Shown: positions 37,263 to 46,521 of the stretch, one piece after another
How positions within the stretch are numbered: the stretch's first letter is position 1
How the letters are laid out: each line of letters opens with the position of its first letter
NCBI GenBank assembly: GCA_963700515.1
Contig: CAVOXY010000013.1
Coordinates: 242,082 to 306,081, forward strand
Reading direction: 5' to 3'
Source: JAJRVM01 sp963700515
GTDB lineage: Bacteria > Planctomycetota > Planctomycetia > Pirellulales > Pirellulaceae
DNA: 64,000 nt
Notes under the pieces: model-generated
Seen by the model: the letters and a program-made list of their open reading frames with translations, nothing else
What the model was told of the DNA's origin: nothing
The model's database searches: none
Translations under genes and position numbers: made by a program

Positions 37263-38745
37263 ATGTTGCAGAGACCGTCGAAGATGACCCGACCAAGACA
37301 ATTCTCTACGGCAATCCCGCTGGTGGTGATGCTGTGCGCGATTGCCTTGCCGCTGAGGGCTGACGAACCCTCTCACTGCTTTCCTGCCGGAATCCCGACC
37401 CTGCCGCAGGGCGATTTCCTGTTCTTTTCTCCCCGTGTCTTCCAGAAGCCTGCCGATGAGGCTCAGGCCCGACAGCGGAAGGAACACCTGGAGTGGATCA
37501 AGCGGTTTCGAATCTGCCTGACCAACGGGTACCAGACTTTTTCGGACCAGGACCTTCGCGAACTCCACCAGGCCGGGTGCGAGTTGTTCCTTTACCGCTG
37601 GTTCAACGGATACTATGAGTCGGAACTGATCGCGGAGCAGGCGTCCGTCCAGGCCGAGGCGTACATCAATGAGTTTCCCGGCATGGCCAAGCTCTTTCGG
37701 GAAATCGACGCGCATCCCGCCTGGCTGCTGAATCCTGAGACAGCGATCCAGGGAGGCGGCGCGGAACACCCCGCCTTCTTCTACGACTACGGCGCCCCAG
37801 AGTTTCGGCGTTTCTACGCGGCATCGATCAAGCGTGATCTTGACGAGGCGCAATACGACGGCGTTTTCTTCGACTACATTGGCAGTTGGGCTTTGCCGGC
37901 GGAGATGAAAGCGGCTTGGCAGACGAAACATCCCGGCACGACCTATGACGAAGCGAGTATGGAGTTCCTCCAGGAGCTTCGGGCGGCGATCGGCGCCAAG
38001 CGTATCTTCGGCAACCAGGCCTTTCGCGGGTTCGAAGGCTACTACAACCTCATCGACTACGACGCCAGCGAAAGCCTCGCTACCAGCTTCGTGTGGGGCA
38101 AGGAAGCCGTGCTCCACATGGAGAACCGCGGCGAAAGAAAGGTGCTCGACACATTCTACCGTTCCTGGGATGGCGCTGGCGGTTACAAGGAGGCAGCCCG
38201 CGACCGTCTGGCCATGACCGCCAAGAACCCCCGGGTCGACGTTTGCGACATCAACTACCTCCAACCCTGGCGAGTACCCACTGGCGAAACGATGGAAGTT
38301 GGCCAGCGGCGCGTCGCCGTCTTCACCGAGCGAACCGACCGGCCGGCGATCTACTACAGTTATGCCGTCACGAAACTCGTGGGCGGGCACGTGTTCGCCA
38401 GCGACTGGTACGCCGAAGGTTACGGAAAGGACGATGTCTATTTCTTGGACCTGGGGGAGCCGCTCGAGAAGCAGTTCGTCGAGACACCTGACGCCGTCGT
38501 GCGCTACTACCGAGAATGGATTCGTCGTAGTGACCCGGTCAGGCAAACGCGTGCTGTTCGAGCCCGATGCCAAGTTCCTTCCGGTCGGACTTGCCGACCT
38601 GTGGGACGCCTATGAAGGGAGCCGCGTCCACGACTGGTCGAGCCGCCGGACGGTGGCCATCTTTCCAGCCTACTATCCGTCGACACAAAGCTACTATCCC
38701 AGCGGCCGAGTCTATGTCTATCTTACTCAGCCCGCCCAGGAGTGA
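37263..38745 (+). CDS. Secreted TIM-barrel-like putative glycoside hydrolase, family uncertain (one frameshift)
   Basis: A signal peptide (MTRPRQFSTAIPLVVMLCAI, from an alternative ATG at 37284) precedes an approximately 460-residue domain. Features are ELHQAGCELFLYRWFNGYYE, YDGVFFDYIGSWALPAEMKA, RIFGNQAFRGFEGYYNLIDY and ASESLATSFVWGKEAVL. Repeated strand-end acidic residues (FFDYIG, IDYDASES) resemble TIM-barrel glycosidases such as GH114-like proteins, but the exact family is not clear. The frame breaks near 38522; the other frame ends in PSGRVYVYLTQPAQE at 38745. It directly follows the HzsA-related gene and may act with it on an extracellular substrate. Confidence 0.6.
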
Positions 38746-38823
38746 TTTGCCCTCGTGCGGCCGCGGGTGACTGCCAGCGCAACGCTAATGCCTGGACCGT
38801 GCTTTAAGATGCGAACAGGATAT

Positions 38824-39600
38824 TCAGTTCTTCGCTTGACGGCGGCGTCTGCACACGCCTAGCCCAATCACCGACCCGATTCCCAAGAGCATCAGCGAGC
38901 ACGGTTCGGGAACAGCCTCCACGACGCTGATATTGTCGATGGCAAAATCATTCCCCGTGGCAGCGGTGATCATGTCACTAATGAACATCCGCACGGAGCC
39001 GCTGTGGGTCGCCGTGAATTGACCAGTTCCCGTTAACCAGGCATCCGCACCTGTGGCACCGGCCAGCGCGATCGTCGCCACGTTCTGCACGGCAAATGGA
39101 TCGCTCGGGTCGAGACCGGCGAAAAAACGCAGTATGGCAGGATTGTCAGGGAAAAGACTAGCCGCTGAGAATGATACGTCGTACGTTTTTCCCGCCACCA
39201 CCGAGATATTCTGGTACCAGACGCGGTTCCAACTGTCGCCGCTGCCGTTGGCGACCAGCATGGTGTTGCCAACGGGTAGCTGCGCCGAATGGGGCGTCAC
39301 GAAATTGGAGTTCCACGCATTCACCGCTGGAGTGACGGAGAATTGGCCTTCGTCCGCCAGGCCGGTTCCAGCGGACGCTGTGGAAATCGACTTGCAGGTC
39401 CATTTGCACCAGCCCGCTTTTGCCAGTGTACCTTGGACAACTCCGCCGTTTTTATTGGAGGATGCAAATTGATAATCGCTGCCAAACCCGACGCCTCCCA
39501 GGGAGAAGTCGCCATTCGTAATCAATTCGGCCCCTGCAGTCCCAGCCACGACGCAGAGAGCACAGCCAAACAACGACGCCAGAACCCGTGACCACCTCAT
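38824..39600 (-). CDS. PEP-CTERM exosortase-substrate protein
   Basis: Signal peptide at the N-terminus, an ELITNGDFSLGGVGF start and beta-rich body typical of carbohydrate-binding or DUF642-like surface proteins (WYQNISVVAGKTYDVSFSAA, NDFAIDNISVVE). The C-terminal sorting signal is VPEPCSLMLLGIGSVIGLGV plus a basic CRRRRQAKN tail. PEP-CTERM proteins are processed by exosortase and linked to the surface or exopolysaccharide. ATG 39600 is chosen with GAGGAG 8-9 bases upstream. No exosortase gene is in the window. Confidence 0.85.
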   Translation of the reverse strand: MRWSRVLASLFGCALCVVAGTAGAELITNGDFSLGGVGFGSDYQFASSNKNGGVVQGTLAKAGWCKWTCKSISTASAGTGLADEGQFSVTPAVNAWNSNFVTPHSAQLPVGNTMLVANGSGDSWNRVWYQNISVVAGKTYDVSFSAASLFPDNPAILRFFAGLDPSDPFAVQNVATIALAGATGADAWLTGTGQFTATHSGSVRMFISDMITAATGNDFAIDNISVVEAVPEPCSLMLLGIGSVIGLGVCRRRRQAKN

Positions 39601-40173
39601 GGATGACACTCCTCGAGAAAATGCAAAATCAGAGGTTGACGATTGGGTGATTCAGGACGCACGCTTCACTTCTACATCCGAGTGGTAAACAAAGCAAACA
39701 GTTGCTCGAAAAATTCCCGCGGAATATGGGGTGCCCAAGCGGCGACTCGCCGTTTCTACTCGACGAAAACGGTATCACCTGGTGTCCGCGTGTGCGGTCC
39801 CTCGGCTCCTCAACATGGCGGCCGTCAAGGCTAGTGCGTCAACTTGTGTTATGGGTGTCCTTACCGCAACCAACGGCTCAATCACCCACCGTCACCACCA
39901 GACCAACGGCGGTTAACCTACCCCAGTTCACCTGCCCTGACAACCATCCCCCCCCCTGAAGCCGGGGTCCAATCTGGCTTGCCACTCCGTCCGGTGCAGG
40001 CCACCTCGCTGACCGCCACGCCAGCCTCCCGTTGCTTGGCCGGCGACGGGAGGTTTCGAACCGGATGGGATGCACGGTCAGCAGGGACGAAGGAGAACCG
40101 TCTGTGCTGATATGCCGAGTCCTGTCGTACCATGCCACGCGCCGTTTGATTTCCCGGAGTGGCCGCGGTCTTG
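39601..40173. other. Intergenic region without recognisable gene
   Basis: This 573-bp gap lies between the PEP-CTERM gene start and the GH32 gene end. It has a C-homopolymer near 39950 and no convincing coding, promoter or repeat signals. Confidence 0.45.
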
Positions 40174-41613
40174 TCAGTCGGGCCAAGTGCGAGCGACTTC
40201 GCTCAACTCCAGTGAGATCAGCCTCACTTCTCCGCCGTTGGCGTACAGATTCAGGCTGCCGTTCTCGGGTGTGAAAGCGAATTGCTCGCTGTAGGAAAAC
40301 ACGCCGTTTGCGGCGAACACTTCCAGTTGGCTCCAGTCGACAAGCATCCGGATCGTCAGCCTGTGATCGTCGTCCGGCGTCAGGCTTTTGCCCATCAACT
40401 CCTGCCTCTCGATACTGTAGTTGATCGCCTTGTTCGCGATCTTGAACTCGAACTCCCGAGCCGTGGCGCCTTGCAGGTCAAATACAGCAGTCAGATCGAA
40501 CTTTTTCGATTCCACGTCGGCCAGGATGTTCTTGTGCTGGCACGAGCAGTAAATAGTCTCGTCGGACCACCTCTTCGTGCTTTCATACAGGTTCTTGATC
40601 GCGGCGATCGGGGTGCGCGTCAAACGCATTTTGCCGTGGTACGTCACGAGGCCGACTTCCACTGGGAACGTGGCATTTCGTTGCCAGGGCGATTCGCCGA
40701 TGCCGCCGTTCCAGTGATCCATCCACGCGATCTGGACCAGTTTGCCACCGGGAAAGTTGGGGCGAAAAAATGTCTGAGCGGCATAGAAATCGGGGCCGAC
40801 ATCCATGATCAGCCCGTCCTGTTGGGACGTGAACTTCGTGCCGTCAAAATCACCGACCAGGTAGGTACCGTTCGCGTCCTGAAGGATCCACTTCGTATTC
40901 CGCTCGTCACCGTCGAGGGGCAGTTCATACACATCGGGGCACTCGTATCCAAAGCGGATATTACTCAACAGCTCCCAGTGAATCAGATCTGTTGAACCGT
41001 AGAACGTCGTACCGTTTTCATACAGGGCTAATATCCACTTCTTGGTGGCCTCATGCCAAAACACGCAAGGATCGCGGGGGTCGGCATACTCCGCCGGATT
41101 GGCGACCGGATTGGCTTCGTAGTCGTGCCAGCTTTGGCCGCCGTCGTTGCTCCATGCCAGACAAGTACCGACCTTCGTTCCGGTGTAGATGGCGACCATC
41201 GCTTCTTTGGACGAGCCGGTGATCTTGCGGGCCGTTTCTCCCGAGACAACGACTCCGCTGCCCGAGTAAATGTCGGCCCCGCTGACATTACGAACTGCGG
41301 CTGCGGGCAAAAACGAATTCTGCGGGATCAACGCCACGCCGTGATCCGTCCAGTGCAGCAGGTCGGGACTGGTAGCGTAGCCGCCGTGGCGGATCTGCTC
41401 GCCCCACTGGTAGATCATGTGGTATTTGCCGTCGAGATATATCAAGGCGTTGATGTCATTCATCCATTCTGTTTTGGGACTGAAATGGTATTGGCCACGG
41501 TAGTTTTCCGTGTAGTCGATACCGGTCGGGTGCGGATCGTACTGGCCGTGAGCCACTGCGGCACTCAGAAGCGTGACTGTCAGCGCAAGGCGGATGGATC
41601 GACCGTGTTTCAT
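40174..41613 (-). CDS. Secreted GH32 family fructan hydrolase (levanase/invertase-like)
   Basis: After a signal peptide the five-bladed propeller shows the GH32 catalytic set: WMNDINALIYLDGKYHMIYQ (nucleophile Asp53 in WMND; canonical NDPNG is NDINA here), RDPCVFWHEATKKW (transition-state Asp), and ECPDVYELPL (acid/base Glu). Further family stretches are FYAAQTFFRPNFPGGK and the C-terminal beta-sandwich (LVDWSQLEVFAANGVFSYSE). Complete at 479 residues. ATG 41613 is preceded by AAAGGAA at 8 bases. It hydrolyses beta-fructosides such as levan, inulin or sucrose; which one cannot be told. It stands alone. Confidence 0.92.
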   Translation of the reverse strand: MKHGRSIRLALTVTLLSAAVAHGQYDPHPTGIDYTENYRGQYHFSPKTEWMNDINALIYLDGKYHMIYQWGEQIRHGGYATSPDLLHWTDHGVALIPQNSFLPAAAVRNVSGADIYSGSGVVVSGETARKITGSSKEAMVAIYTGTKVGTCLAWSNDGGQSWHDYEANPVANPAEYADPRDPCVFWHEATKKWILALYENGTTFYGSTDLIHWELLSNIRFGYECPDVYELPLDGDERNTKWILQDANGTYLVGDFDGTKFTSQQDGLIMDVGPDFYAAQTFFRPNFPGGKLVQIAWMDHWNGGIGESPWQRNATFPVEVGLVTYHGKMRLTRTPIAAIKNLYESTKRWSDETIYCSCQHKNILADVESKKFDLTAVFDLQGATAREFEFKIANKAINYSIERQELMGKSLTPDDDHRLTIRMLVDWSQLEVFAANGVFSYSEQFAFTPENGSLNLYANGGEVRLISLELSEVARTWPD

Positions 41614-41730
41614 GACGCGAATTCCTTTGATTGGCAGAGCCGGTTCGGTGCGGAAATGAGGGTCCAACGTTTACCAGTGTACTTGGGGCAAGGTTGTGAC
41701 AAGTTCGGTCAAGACTGGATATAGTCACGG

Positions 41731-42095
41731 CTAGAACTCGACCATTCGCAGCGGGAGATGCAGGACTCGTCCCACCCATTCTTCGGCTTTTGTACACGTG
41801 GCGATCAGCAGGAGTTCATCGATGGCTTGGCAGACGGCCATTCGGCGCGGAACGATGAATCGCCGGGCATTTGGCCGTTCGCAGCAACACGCTCATAAGC
41901 AAAGTCGGGTAGCGTCGCGCGATCGTGAGTCAGAATAATGCGTCCTCGTTCCGCTGCCCAGGCTACGACGGCTGGATCATCGGCTCCGATCAAACCGATA
42001 TCTTGGACACGCACGAAATCCAAATCGGGACTTCGGCGCAATAAGCCTCGCACGATATCACCCTTGAAGTTCTCATCCGCCAAGAACCGCAACAT
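41731..42095 (-). CDS. DUF5615 PIN-like toxin (one frameshift)
   Basis: LRFLADENFKGDIVRGLLRR (Asp-Glu-Asn start), DIGLIGADDPAVVAWAAERG and ILTHDRATLPDFAYERV are the DUF5615 PIN-like signature; the acidic residues would bind metal in a ribonuclease site. Near 41850 the frame breaks; the alternative frame (RRMAVCQAIDELLLIATCT ending MVEF) stops at 41731. The predicted partner lies 9 bases upstream. Confidence 0.75.
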
Positions 42096-42104
42096 GGCTG
42101 ATCC

Positions 42105-42281
42105 TTACGAGCGCGTTTGGGCCAGCAAACGCCGCCGGATATCACCCAGTTCACCTTGGGAGGCTTCAATCTTCTGCCGCACATGTTGCGACAACTCCTC
42201 CCTCTGACCCACATAACTTTCTATCTCATCCCGCGGACACTCCTGTCGACCGTATTCCCAACGCCGGCCTGTGCACCGCTC
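42105..42281 (-). CDS. Probable antitoxin-like partner of DUF5615 gene (no clear start)
   Basis: An open frame of 58 codons ends 9 bases before the toxin start. It encodes a charged helical peptide (CPRDEIESYVGQREELSQHV then RQKIEASQGELGDIRRRLLA). No ATG or good GTG opens it and an in-frame stop precedes it, so the N-terminus is probably in another frame because of an indel. I do not recognise the family; the antitoxin role is inferred from position and size. Confidence 0.45.
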   Translation of the reverse strand, partial: ERCTGRRWEYGRQECPRDEIESYVGQREELSQHVRQKIEASQGELGDIRRRLLAQTRS

Positions 42282-42379
42282 AAATCATGTGGTCCCGTCT
42301 CCGCGAACCGATTACGCGATCCGGACACTCCGCAATGGGAACATCAATGGATTGAGCAGTGGCACTCGTCAATGAACGG

Positions 42380-43495
42380 TTACTGACCGAGCATTTCCTT
42401 TCGGTGGCGGCCCAGCGCATCGGCCGCAAACATCGCGTCGACGACATCCTCCGCCGTCACGACAAACGGGTGGTTATGGCACAGCGAGCCTTCTCCGGCA
42501 CAGGCCTCACCAATGCCCATCAAACTCTCTCGTGTCACTCCTTGCAGGTGGAGATCCGCGAAGGTGACGGGGAGTCCGATCTCGATTTCGAAATCGACGA
42601 TGGCCACCTTCTCGTCGGCGTCGAAGTCATCGTCGAGGCATAGCTGGGTGACAATTCCGAAAGCGACTTTCTCGCCATGCATCATTCCCGCTTGCTGGCA
42701 TTGAGGTACGTTGGACAGCAAGTTGCCGACCATGTGGGAGGTGGCCAGGCCACCACTTTCGAAGCCGAGTCCGGACAGCAAGACATTCGCTTCCACGACC
42801 TTCTCCACCGCCGGCGTCACAAGATGCAATTCGACGTCGCGCTTCGCGTCGATTCCATGTTCGAGGAGCGTTTCATAGCAGAGTCGAGCCAGCATCAGAG
42901 CGGCCATGGTCGGCTGCCCACCGGCGATGTTCGCGGCGCGCGATTTGAACGACGCATCGCACTCGATCCAGGTAGACAGGGCATCTCCCATCCCCGCCAC
43001 GAAAGCCCTCACTGGCCCGTTCGCAACGACTTGCGTGTCGACCAGCACGATATCGGGATTGAATGGCCAGCAGTCGAAGCCGACGAAGTTGTGTTGATCA
43101 TCGTACCAGACGGAGGCGGCGCTGGTGGGCGAATCGTTGGAGGCAATCGTGGGGCACGTGACCATCTTAATCCCGGCATCGACGGCCACCGCTTTGGCCA
43201 CATCGAGCACTTTCCCACCGCCGATTCCGACTGACATATCGGCCTTTGACTCCCGCGCAATCTGGGTCACGCGGGCACGTTCCGCGGCGGTCGCCTCGCC
43301 GGCAAAGTCGACTTCGATCAGCTCCATCCCCGCTCGGCCCAGACTCTCCCGCACCGTCGCTCCCACAATGCCCTTCACCGGCGCGTCCCAGAGGACCAAC
43401 GGTCGCGTGCCGAGCAACTTCAGGTAATCGCCCAGTTCCGCAAATACACCGCGTCCCTGGATATACTTCCGCGGTGCGATCAGGACTTTCTTCAT
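42380..43495 (-). CDS. Glycerol-dehydrogenase-like iron/zinc-dependent alcohol dehydrogenase
   Basis: This complete 371-residue protein of the Fe-ADH/GldA group has the NAD-binding DMSVGIGGGKVLDVAKAVA and the CPTIASNDSPTSAASVWYDD strand. Metal ligands are visible as Asp in AFVAGMGDALSTWIE, His in GGLATSHMVGNLL and His in AGMMHGEKVAFG. It oxidises a secondary or polyol hydroxyl to a ketone with NAD. ATG 43495. It is the last gene of the leftward catabolic operon, 130 bp after the hydroxyacid dehydrogenase. Confidence 0.9.
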   Translation of the reverse strand: MKKVLIAPRKYIQGRGVFAELGDYLKLLGTRPLVLWDAPVKGIVGATVRESLGRAGMELIEVDFAGEATAAERARVTQIARESKADMSVGIGGGKVLDVAKAVAVDAGIKMVTCPTIASNDSPTSAASVWYDDQHNFVGFDCWPFNPDIVLVDTQVVANGPVRAFVAGMGDALSTWIECDASFKSRAANIAGGQPTMAALMLARLCYETLLEHGIDAKRDVELHLVTPAVEKVVEANVLLSGLGFESGGLATSHMVGNLLSNVPQCQQAGMMHGEKVAFGIVTQLCLDDDFDADEKVAIVDFEIEIGLPVTFADLHLQGVTRESLMGIGEACAGEGSLCHNHPFVVTAEDVVDAMFAADALGRHRKEMLGQ

Positions 43496-43625
43496 GGCTC
43501 ATTCAACTCCCAAATTGTGTATGCAGAAGGATCGCGTCCAGCCAGTCCCGGCCGGACACCCAATTGTGGATCGGCCCGCAAGTTCGTCTTCGTCCTGTTG
43601 TCGCAGCGCCGGCTGCCGATGTCAA

Positions 43626-44672
43626 TCAACCGCCGATTTGGGGCCGGATGCCGTTGATGATCGGCACATTCGGCTCGCCCCGGAGCAATCGTACGAGATG
43701 CTCCGCCAGTAAACGGGGGCTTCCCAGAAAGGCATCGATGGTGCTGCCGGCCAGGTGTGGAGCGAGAGTGACGTTATCGAGTGCCAGCAGCGGATGATCA
43801 GTCGCCAACGGCTCCTGGTCAAAGACGTCCAACGCGGCACCCATAATGGCGCGATTAGCCAGCGCCTCGGCGAGTGCCTTTTCGTCGATCAGACCGCTAC
43901 GTGCCGTGTTGATCAGCACGGCGGATTTTTTCATCTGCTGCAATTCGCGACGCCCAATCAGGTGGTGATTGTCGGCGGTCAAGCGAGCATGCAAGGAGAT
44001 AATGTCCGATTGCTGCAGTAACTCGGGCAATTCCACCAGCGTTGCCGGCGTGGGATCACCCGCAAAGAACGGATCATAGGCCAAGACCCGGCTGCCGAAC
44101 GCCTGCAGATAGTGAGCGACGAGTTGACCAACTGCTCCGTATCCGACCAATCCCACCGTCTTCTGGTTCAGTTCGGGGATCGCGTTGCTGTTGGGAAAAT
44201 CCCGCTGCCAGACTCCTTGTTTCAACGCGGCGTGGGCCCGGGCGACATTGCGTATCTCGGCCAACATCAGTGCCATCGTGCACTCGGCGACCGCGCGAGC
44301 ATTGCGTCCCGGAGTGTTGAGGACCGTTATGTTTCGCTGGGTGGCCGCCGCGACGTCGACATTTTCGGTCCCACCACGCAGCACGCCAATGATCCGCAGA
44401 GACTTCGCTTGTTCCAGAAACCTGCGACTGACTGGGGCAAACTGGACGACGAGCATCTCGAAGGCGTCGCAGCCGACGAGCAATTCCTCAGGTAACGACA
44501 CCGCATCCGGCCCACCTTGCTCGATGGCCAGGTTGGCTTCTTGCAACTGTTTCAGCAACGGGTGTTCCCACCGCCGCACCTCCACATCGACCCCCAACTC
44601 GCGGAGAGGCTCCAAACCACTCTGTACGTAAGCCCAAGGGATATATGTGTCGCTCAGTGCCAACAGTCTCAC
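43626..44672 (-). CDS. D-2-hydroxyacid dehydrogenase
   Basis: NAD-binding fold with KTVGLVGYGAVGQLVAHYLQ (GxGxxG) and the catalytic Arg (LINTARSGLID), Glu (DVFDQEPLATDHPL) and His (VTLAPHLAGST) of the D-specific 2-hydroxyacid family. It reduces or oxidises a 2-keto/2-hydroxy acid or phospho-acid. The open frame extends to 44693, inside the aldolase gene, but GTG 44672 has GGGGAG 7 bases upstream and gives MRLLALSDTYIPW. It follows the aldolase gene by 14 bases, so they form one operon. Confidence 0.9.
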   Translation of the reverse strand: MRLLALSDTYIPWAYVQSGLEPLRELGVDVEVRRWEHPLLKQLQEANLAIEQGGPDAVSLPEELLVGCDAFEMLVVQFAPVSRRFLEQAKSLRIIGVLRGGTENVDVAAATQRNITVLNTPGRNARAVAECTMALMLAEIRNVARAHAALKQGVWQRDFPNSNAIPELNQKTVGLVGYGAVGQLVAHYLQAFGSRVLAYDPFFAGDPTPATLVELPELLQQSDIISLHARLTADNHHLIGRRELQQMKKSAVLINTARSGLIDEKALAEALANRAIMGAALDVFDQEPLATDHPLLALDNVTLAPHLAGSTIDAFLGSPRLLAEHLVRLLRGEPNVPIINGIRPQIGG

Positions 44673-44686
44673 GATCCTGCTCCCCT

Positions 44687-45541
44687 TCACCACGCTTTGC
44701 CTCGCGCCGACAGTAACTCAATCTTGTCGGCCACCACCCGTGAAATTCCCGCTTTGATCGGCCCAAACATTTCTCTCGGCAGAGGATCCTCTCGCTTCAT
44801 CTTGCGGGCCGATTCCTGCAGGCCCTGCGCCATGCCGACGCGACAATCGGCATAGATATTCAGCTTGCAGATACCGTGGCGCACCGCTGCGCGGATCTGA
44901 TCTTCAGGCGTGCCCGATCCGCCATGCAGCACCAAAGGTATCGAACTGACTTGCGACAACTCTTTTAACCGGTCGATCGCCAGGTTGGGGAGTGATCGAT
45001 AGACGCCGTGTGAAGTCCCGATCGAGACGGCCAGCGCATCGAGACCGGTCTGTTCGATGAAGCGAGCCACTTCGTCGGGTTCCGTCAGCACGTTCTCACC
45101 ACACGCGGTCTCATCCAGATCCATCCCTCCCACGTGTCCCAGTTCGCCTTCCACGCTGATCGAGTGCGGATGTGCCAGCTCGACAGCCGCCTTGGTCAAG
45201 GCCACATTTTCGTCGAACGGCAGGCTCGAACCGTCGACCATGACGGAAGTGAATCCGTTATCAATCGCCGCCCGTACCAGCTCCAGATCGGTCGCATGGT
45301 CCAGATGCAGCGCGACCGGGATGGAGTGATGCTCGGCCACGGCTCGAATCAGTCGCGAGACATAGACCATGCCGTTTCCCTGCAGGTCTGGCAGCAGTCC
45401 CATGAGGATGACAGGAGCTCGCAGTTCTTCAGCCGTCTCCAGAATGGCTCGCACCATGACATCTTCGACACAGTCGAAGGCGGGAACCGCATAGTGATGG
45501 GCTCGGGCATGCCCGAGAATTTCTTTCAGGGTAGTTAGCAA
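44687..45541 (-). CDS. Class II fructose/tagatose-bisphosphate aldolase family (KbaY/GatY-like)
   Basis: Zinc ligands and family motifs are intact: VALHLDHATDLELV (His, Asp), SISVEGELGHVGG (Glu, His), VSIGTSHGVY (His) and IPLVLHGGSGTPED (His, Gly-rich phosphate loop). Length 284 residues matches the family. The start is TTG 45541, with GGAGC 9 bases before it; no in-frame ATG is near. It cleaves a ketose bisphosphate or related keto-sugar phosphate to dihydroxyacetone phosphate plus an aldehyde. The sugar cannot be named from sequence. Confidence 0.9.
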   Translation of the reverse strand: MLTTLKEILGHARAHHYAVPAFDCVEDVMVRAILETAEELRAPVILMGLLPDLQGNGMVYVSRLIRAVAEHHSIPVALHLDHATDLELVRAAIDNGFTSVMVDGSSLPFDENVALTKAAVELAHPHSISVEGELGHVGGMDLDETACGENVLTEPDEVARFIEQTGLDALAVSIGTSHGVYRSLPNLAIDRLKELSQVSSIPLVLHGGSGTPEDQIRAAVRHGICKLNIYADCRVGMAQGLQESARKMKREDPLPREMFGPIKAGISRVVADKIELLSARGKAW

Positions 45542-45607
45542 CAGTCGATGCTCCGCAAGGTTAGTCCACCGGTATTCTCTACCAGGCGGGTAGGTCGTCG
45601 GTCGGCC

Positions 45608-46371
45608 TCAACGCATTAACAATCCTCCGGACACGTCGATCGTTGCACCCGTCGTGTAGCTTGCTCGATCCGATGCCAGGAAGACGATCATCTGGGCGAT
45701 TTCGTCAGGATCTCCGATACGTCCCAGCGGAATCCGTTTGATGTACAGGGATTCGTTCGCCGTCGAGCGCATCGTGAGCCATATCCGTGTACATCATGCC
45801 AGGTGCCACAGCGTTGACATAGATCCCATACGGGGCCACTCTCACGAGCCAAGGAGACGGTGAAGTTCACGAGCCCGGCTTTGGAAGCGGCGTAGTCGGC
45901 GTGTCCCGTGGTGGAGCCGATAAACGCGGCCGAGGAACTGACATTGACGACACGTCCACCACGCTGAGCACTGCGCCATCTGCGGACCGCCTCACGACAG
46001 GCAAGGAACGGCCCTTTCAGGTTCACCGCCATCGTGCGGTCCCAGCCCTCTTCCGTCAGTTCGTGTACGAACGCGGACGGCCAGATGCCGGCATTGTTGA
46101 CCAGTATGTCGGGCACGGAGAGTCGCTGCTCGCACTGGTCAAACATCGTCGCGACATCCTCACCGCTGGCAACGTCCCCCTGAATCGCCCAGGCCTCCGT
46201 ACCGTGTGTGCGAGTCATCAAATCGACCAGTTCCGCGGCTCGCCGCTGATCGGCACGATAGTTTACGGCAACGTGAGCCCCTTCGCCCGCCAACGCCAGG
46301 CAGACAGCTTTTCCCAGCCCGCGTGAGCCGCCGGTGACCAGCGCAACTTTGCCCGTGAGACCAAGATCCAT
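45608..46371 (-). CDS. Short-chain dehydrogenase/reductase (two frameshifts)
   Basis: TGGSRGLGKAVCLALAGEGA (NAD(P) motif), ILVNNAGIWPSAFVHEL, VVNVSSSAAFIGSTTGHADY and the YAASKAGLVNFTVSLARE active site (Tyr, Lys) are in the main frame. The C-terminus is split by breaks near 45845 and 45745: YGIYVNAVAPGMMYTDMAHD, then IPLGRIGDPDEIAQMIVFLA and TIDVSGGLLMR ending at 45608. ATG 46371. It resembles the divergent SDR at 46522 closely enough to be a paralogue. First gene of the leftward operon. Confidence 0.87.
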
Positions 46372-46411
46372 GATATCTCGCCATTTCGTGCGTATCGGTA
46401 TCGCTGTGGCG

Positions 46412-46440
46412 AATATAGCGACTGCCGAAATCCTTTCCAA
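46412..46440 (-). promoter_or_regulatory. Promoter of leftward catabolic operon, TTGGAA-N17-TATATT
   Basis: On the minus strand the -35 TTGGAA (46440-46435) and -10 TATATT (46417-46412) are 17 bases apart. The predicted start near 46405 gives a leader of about 34 bases before the SDR ATG at 46371. Confidence 0.6.
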
Positions 46441-46442
46441 GT

Positions 46443-46452
46443 AGACGCGTCT
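46443..46452. promoter_or_regulatory. 10-bp palindrome between divergent -35 boxes (candidate operator)
   Basis: AGACGCGTCT is a perfect palindrome. It lies 2 bases from the leftward -35 box and 13 bases from the rightward one, a place where one regulator could control both operons. No regulator gene is next to it. Confidence 0.5.
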
Positions 46453-46465
46453 TCCGCTCCGGTTG

Positions 46466-46495
46466 TTGAAGCAGATGCATCCACGACGTTACAAT
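46466..46495 (+). promoter_or_regulatory. Promoter of rightward catabolic operon, TTGAAG-N18-TACAAT
   Basis: TTGAAG at 46466-46471 and TACAAT at 46490-46495 with an 18-base spacer; predicted start near 46503, about 19 bases before ATG 46522, which has TGGAG 8 bases upstream. Confidence 0.6.
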
Positions 46496-46521
46496 CTCTC
46501 AAAACAGCTTGGAGCCTCGAC

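Noticed and set aside
37173..38573. 466-aa minus-strand open frame
   Set aside because: It is antisense to the secreted hydrolase-like gene, which has a signal peptide and sensible composition; the minus frame shows no domain.
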